Of a stretch of DNA of 6,511 nucleotides, positions 6,497-6,511 are shown in pieces. Source of the DNA: Nitrospinae bacterium CG11_big_fil_rev_8_21_14_0_20_56_8 (GTDB lineage Bacteria; Nitrospinota; Nitrospinia; Nitrospinales; VA-1); the NCBI GenBank assembly GCA_002796165.1, contig PCWF01000116.1, positions 1 to 6,511 of the forward strand, written 5' to 3'. The translations under genes were made by a program, and so were the position numbers. Under the pieces are notes generated by a model. That model did not search any database. It had not been told where the DNA came from and was given only the letters and a program-made list of their open reading frames with translations. Position 1 is the stretch's first letter. Each line of letters starts with the position of its first letter.

Positions 6497-6511
6497 TTCT
6501 CCGCCCGTCAG

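Overview
The window is a compact, wholly plus-strand stretch of bacterial chromosome. Seven genes or probable genes are packed with very little spacing, and there is no sign of mobile elements, CRISPR arrays, tRNA or rRNA genes. The HrcA/GrpE pair, a lipoprotein with a clear lipobox (DUF6279-like) and a moderately GC-rich, codon-homogeneous background suggest a Gram-negative bacterium. A deltaproteobacterial or Nitrospinota-type lineage would fit, but this is an inference from protein flavour and not a demonstrated assignment.

Layout. Positions 1-452 hold the C-terminal part of hrcA, the heat-shock repressor; its N-terminus lies outside the window. grpE (463-1098) follows after 10 bases. Instead of dnaK, which often comes next, there is a 53-base spacer with a GC-rich hairpin and then mutM/fpg (1152-1967), a complete formamidopyrimidine-DNA glycosylase. 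mutM overlaps by four bases (ATGA) with a DUF6279-like lipoprotein gene (1964-2824). One base separates that gene from a B12-binding-domain radical SAM gene with a DUF4080-type C-terminus (2826-4478). After 77 AT-rich bases, which may carry a promoter, comes ilvD (4556-6247), a complete dihydroxyacid dehydratase. A short ORF of unknown function (6302-6496) closes the window and lies in the same frame as ilvD.

How the genes relate. hrcA-grpE is a protein-quality-control unit. mutM, the lipoprotein gene and the radical SAM gene look translationally coupled, so they are probably co-transcribed, though no shared pathway is evident. ilvD is branched-chain amino acid biosynthesis and probably has its own transcription start. 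Most of the window is ordinary housekeeping. The least understood part is the tight lipoprotein/radical SAM pair, whose substrate and role cannot be read from sequence.
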